The translations under genes and the position numbers were made by a program. Positions 60,843 to 64,000 of a stretch of DNA of 64,000 nucleotides are shown piece by piece (the first letter of the stretch is position 1; each line of letters opens with the position of its first letter). This DNA is from Collybia mongolica (Eukaryota; Basidiomycota; Agaricomycetes; Agaricales; Clitocybaceae), in NCBI GenBank assembly GCA_013420905.1, contig JAAXNY010000013.1, positions 1,984,001-2,048,000 on the forward strand. The letters run 5' to 3'. A model generated the notes under the pieces. It was not told where the DNA came from and made no database searches. It saw only the letters and a program-made list of their open reading frames with translations.

Positions 60843-61569
60843 CGCCTTCGTGCCGTGTCCGGGTGTGCGAATGCGAGTGACTGCCCCCCCCCCTTCACCA
60901 CTGCATCCGACATCGATGAGCGTTTCGAAAACGAACGAACGAGAAGACCAGAAAAAAACACCTACGCCTGACTATGGACAGCCGCGACGATTCCCCCCCC
61001 CCCCCCTCTGTGCCTCTCAGTTTCTCAGCACGAGACATCAGACCCGATCGTCCGCAGCCGACAAGTCTGGCTACGACTTGCTACGTAAAAACTACACATC
61101 ACGATATATCAGGGCACCTCTTTTTCGCTTTTTTTGGGATGTTTTCTTTTTTTTTTTTTTTTGGGATTTTTGGGGGGCGGATTTGGGAGAATATGGGATA
61201 TATGGGAAATAGCTTGCATGGGTTGAAGATGAGCATATGGGTGGGGGACTTGGACACGATCCTCGACACGAACTCATTATGTAATTCCAGTTAAATTTGA
61301 CCCAGCCCATCGCGCAGATCCGATCACAACATTGATTAGCATTACGAGGTACACTACACGACATTTCGGTCCAGCGATCGCCAAGTACAGAAGCACGGAC
61401 AGCGTGTGCACGAAGAAGCAACGATTACACGAATAAGTACATGGAAGCATCTAGAACACACACATTAAATGAAAGAGAACGCGATCGCGAGCAGGCGTCC
61501 GTATATCGTATCGCATACAACCCATCCACACACGTCATCACCGTCGTCATCGTGACCCAATCCAGAAAA
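60843..61569. other. Intergenic region between convergent genes
   Basis: Contains C-tracts (near 60884 and 60992) and a T-tract (61148-61163). It should hold the 3' UTRs of both neighbours. No gene recognised. Confidence 0.6.
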
Positions 61570-64000
61570 TCACAACAACCGCTCTTTCGCCGAAACCGCC
61601 CTGATCCAAATCTCTCCCGGCCGGCTGCCGAAAACAAAACAAAAAAGAATATTATCAGGCACAGACCCCCACCAAAAAACAGCCAAACATACCTCTTCTC
61701 TCTCATAATCCTGAACACCTTCTTGCTCTCCCTGTCCATAAGCGTGCCCTGCCCATTCACGCCCCTTGCCCGCGGCGGAAACGCGCCCGGGCCGCATCGG
61801 TCCTGCAAATCCGCCAGCGCCTCGTTCGTCCCCTCCGTCTCCACCACGATCGTCCCGTACCATCCCCCGTCCACATACAGCCCGTTCGAGTCCGGGATCG
61901 GGAGCCGCCCCGCCGCCGCCGCCACCACCGCCCCTCCGCCATTACGCCCCTGCGGGCTGCTATACATCCGCACCGCGCCCCGAGGAGGCGGCCGCACGAC
62001 AAACGACGAGCGGTGCACCCAGCGCACGACATTATGGTACGCCCCCTGCGGCCTGCAGAATCAGCAAGTCAGCAAATTTCATCCATCGTTGTCAACCCGT
62101 GCAAAGACGACGTTACGTTTCCGTGCGGACGCGGTCCTGCAGCAGCTGCAGGTTCATCGCGATCTCTTCACCCCACGGGCTCAGGTCCATATGCACGATC
62201 GGGTTCGACGACGACGACGCCCCCGTGCGTATCACGCGGTGAAAGTACGACGGCGGGAACGCGAGCGTCGGCATGTACTTGGGCAGGTCCCCGATCGCCG
62301 TGTACGTGTAGTCCAGGTCCTGCGCGTGTACCATCAGTCAGTCAGCAAAAAACACAACCCCTGACACCCGGATGAATAGTAGTAAAAGGCGAGACCGGAC
62401 TCACGAGGAGGTAACTCCCATCCCACACCAGCCGCCCCACATTCCCCTCGTCCCCAACCGCAACGTCCCACACAACGTCCCCCGCCCGCATCAAATGCGC
62501 CACCCCCGCCCGCCGGCACTCCGCCTCGCACTCCAGCACGCTCTTGTCCGACAGCCAGTCCCCGTCCGGCGACGGCACAAACACCCGCAGCAACGGCGCC
62601 CGCCGCAGCCGAAATAGCGGCGACGAGAACGCAATGCCCGTACTCGCAGGCGCCGCCGCCACAGCAACAGCAGCGGCCCGCGTGACAGGCGGCGGGGACG
62701 AATAACTATGATTAGAATGCGAAAACGTCGACGACATCGTCGGCGACGGCGCCCGGCTGGGCGGCCGCGAGCCCGCGCGTCCGTTCCGTGCACGCGCCAC
62801 GCTGGCCTCCTTCTCCGCCTGCGCACGGAGGCGCAGCACGACGCGCGTGTAGGCGCGGGTCGCCGCCGCCAGCTGGTGCACAGTGTCGTACAGCGACGCG
62901 TCTCGGTGCGACGGGTGGACCGTCAGCGAGTGCACGTACAGCCCCGCCACGCGCGCGTACTCGTGCGTCGGCGTGGACACGCCCCGCATGTAATCGTTCA
63001 GATCCTAGACATGTCCAACAAACAGTGGTCAGGGGCCCTGCAATACCTACGGAACAGCGAGCTCACCTGCAACGACAGCGACACCGGGTCCGGCTCGTCC
63101 CAGCCCCACCGCGCATACCCCACCGTCCGCAGGAACCGCTCGAGCACCGCCTCACGCAGCCGCGCGTCCTGCACGAGCGCGAACCGGATCCCGCGCGACA
63201 GTCCCAGCACCATGCACCAGTCGTAGAACGACAGGAACCCGAGTAGCGCCGCCAGCAGCGGTGGCTCCGCCAGGTACGCCGTCAACCGGTCCTCCCCGTC
63301 CGCGGTGTCGATGGGCGGTGCGGCTTGGCTGGGGGAAACGGAGGGCAGCAGCGCCTCAGTGTGCGTGTGCGTGTGCGTGTGCGTGTGCGTGTGCATGTGT
63401 CCCGCGTGTGAGGCGTGTAGGGACTCCTCCCCGCCCTCCGACGCAGAGTGGAAATCCTCACTGGCCCCGTCCTTCGACAGCTGTCCCTTCGAGCGGTGCC
63501 GCCTGATCGTCCCCTCCTTCTCCTTCTCCTTCTCCTTCTCCGGCGACCCCGCCCTCGAGCTCGTAGCCGGCTTCAGCAGCCTCACACCCTCCACCTTGGC
63601 AAACGGGTCGTCATCCAGCGGCACCCCGACCCCGTCGTCCTCGATCACCGGCGGCGCGACCCTGCCCACACCCTGCCCCTGTCCCTGCCCCTGCGACACG
63701 GGCGTCACCGGCCGCGCTTTGCCCGGCGAGCGGTGGTGCGCGCCGCTGATGCTGCTCGCGTGCGAATGGACGGAAAAGTCGGACGACTCCTGGGCGGGGT
63801 TGCGCGCCTTGCTCAGCTTCCGCATGCGCGTAGGCGACCGGCGGGCGCCCGTGCCCGTGCCTGAGCCCGTGCGTGGCTGCTCGGTGGGCGGGAGGGCCCG
63901 TGGTCCAGCAATGTGGGGTGTATGCACCTCGGATTGGGGCGGGGAGGACGAGGGCTGGGGGAAGTGTGAGTGTTGTGGTCTTTGATGCGGGGCTGTGGCG
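61570..64000 (-). CDS. Conserved fungal protein with F-box-like region, 3' part of gene (runs off right edge)
   Basis: Five exons on the minus strand: 64000-63067 (open to the window edge), 63004-62405, 62319-62117, 62052-61693 and 61624-61570. All four introns are GT-AG (62, 85, 64 and 68 nt) and keep frame; about 717 residues are visible. The N-terminal part is low complexity (QGQGQGQG, EKEKEKEKE, HTHTHTHT), then comes a hydrophobic helical segment like an F-box (LLAALLGFLSFYDWCMVLGLSRGIRFAL), followed by a conserved C-terminal half (SPLFRLRRAPLLRVFVPS, SVLECEAECRRAG, VVWDVAVGDEGNVGRLVWDG, LDYTYTAIGDLPKYMP, PWGEEIAMNLQLLQDRV, GWYGTIVVETEGTNEALADLQ). I do not know a gene name. Start lies beyond the window. 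Confidence 0.8.

Noticed and set aside
61441..62364. Long plus-strand frame opposite the last gene
   Set aside because: It is the shadow of GC-rich exons of the minus-strand gene, whose splice sites and conserved motifs fit far better.

Overview
This window looks like a transposon-rich stretch of a filamentous basidiomycete (Agaricomycetes-type) genome. The gene structures support this: introns of about 50-100 nt with GT-AG ends (one has a TACTAAC branch site), and the mix of Ty3/gypsy, Ty1/copia, Helitron, Tad-like LINE and Tc1/mariner elements is typical of that group. Species cannot be assigned from the sequence alone.

About 52 kb (1-52183) is nested mobile DNA; the last ~11.8 kb holds host-type genes. 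The layout is: the tail of a Helitron on the minus strand (1-832); a LINE (833-3548) cut off by a Tc1 element (3551-5158); a 5'-truncated copy A of a large Ty3/gypsy element, 'gypsy-1' (5161-34797). Copy A is interrupted by a solo LTR (7796-9012) and by a complete copy B of the same family (11038-32207, minus). Copy B is itself interrupted by a complete chromodomain Ty3/gypsy element, 'gypsy-2' (12355-19287). Then come LINE 3' sequence carrying another solo LTR (34852-36067) and a poly(A) tail (36330-36351), AT-rich filler, two head-to-tail Helitrons (38889-41127, 41128-43959), the inverted 5' end of the same LINE (43960-44684), an intact copia element (44775-50183), a second Tc1 (50574-52181) and a broken methyltransferase gene (52410-53122). 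The host-like part has a tandem duplication carrying two related genes (54640-55448, 56981-57748), two MITE-like elements, a decayed gene fragment, a conserved two-exon gene (60181-60842) and the 3' part of a conserved five-exon gene on the minus strand (61570-64000+).

Four observations stand out. First, segment 833-43959 behaves as a balanced 43-kb inversion: undoing it rejoins, in frame and without lost bases, both a Helitron protein and LINE ORF1, and the LINE's 15-bp target duplication is found once after its poly(A) and once, inverted, beside its displaced 5' end. Second, gypsy-1 carries two multi-exon genes (X and Y) on the strand opposite gag-pol, present in both copies; X has a six-cysteine cluster resembling a Zn2Cys6 domain. 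Third, gypsy-1 insertions show 4-bp duplications of the form CCGN, checked against unoccupied sites in the sister copy. Fourth, gypsy-2 has a canonical -1 slippery heptamer directly before the gag stop codon, a Tf1-like self-priming arrangement, and an extra downstream ORF with two zinc knuckles.

Gene calls come from reading motifs by eye; family names rest on recognised motifs, not on a search. Where only a pattern is visible this is stated.
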